Shown: piece after piece, positions 5,569-5,587 of the stretch
Numbering within the stretch: the stretch's first letter is position 1
How the letters are laid out: each line of letters begins with the position of its first letter
NCBI GenBank assembly: GCA_025455505.1
Contig: JALOMK010000311.1
Coordinates: 1 to 5,587, forward strand
Source: Bacteroidales bacterium
GTDB taxonomy: Bacteria; Bacteroidota; Bacteroidia; Bacteroidales; VadinHA17
Reading direction: 5' to 3'
DNA length: 5,587 bases
Translations under genes and position numbers: made by a program
The notes under the pieces: model-generated
Databases searched by the model: none
Told to the model about the DNA's origin: nothing
Seen by the model: only the letters and a program-made list of their open reading frames with translations

Positions 5569-5587
5569 GGTCCCGGCTAATCCAAAA

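Noticed and set aside
5569..5587. GGTCCCGGC after the regulator stop, considered as the start of a terminator hairpin
   Set aside because: No complementary arm is present before the window ends, so nothing can be claimed.

Overview
The window looks like chromosomal DNA of a member of the Bacteroidota (Bacteroidetes). This is inferred from three things. Start codons mostly lack a Shine-Dalgarno sequence. Matches to the phylum's -7 promoter element TAnnTTTG lie upstream of the gene starts. The hemerythrin-like protein and its LuxR-type neighbour most resemble proteins I know from that phylum. Base composition is moderate and the genes are densely packed. I saw no RNA genes, insertion sequences or CRISPR arrays.

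Left part (1-1691): the 3' end of a glycoside hydrolase family 3 gene runs rightward and stops at 493. It faces a leftward major facilitator transporter of the YbjJ/MosC type (501-1691), with only 7 nt between the two stop codons. These genes appear unrelated to the rest of the window.

Centre (1692-4016): a complete leftward gene encodes a quinol-dependent nitric oxide reductase (qNOR, norZ/norB type, 748 aa) with every heme and FeB ligand and the key glutamates present. It ends in a strong intrinsic terminator placed directly in front of the transporter gene. The loop of this terminator contains a TAnnTTTG match that could serve as the transporter's own promoter.

Right part (4017-5568): across a 219-nt AT-rich divergent control region lies a two-gene rightward operon. 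Its first gene encodes a hemerythrin-like di-iron protein related to RIC/YtfE/ScdA that keeps all six predicted iron ligands but lacks the N-terminal Cys-Cys motif. The second gene overlaps it by 11 nt and encodes a LuxR/NarL-type regulator whose receiver domain has lost its phosphorylation site. The control region holds three inverted repeats and a candidate -7 element facing each way.

Taken together, 1770-5568 reads as a nitrosative-stress module: an enzyme that reduces NO to N2O, a di-iron protein of a family linked to NO damage and repair, and a probable dedicated regulator. The proposal that the di-iron protein is the sensor for the phosphorylation-independent regulator is inference, and it is the most interesting hypothesis in the window.
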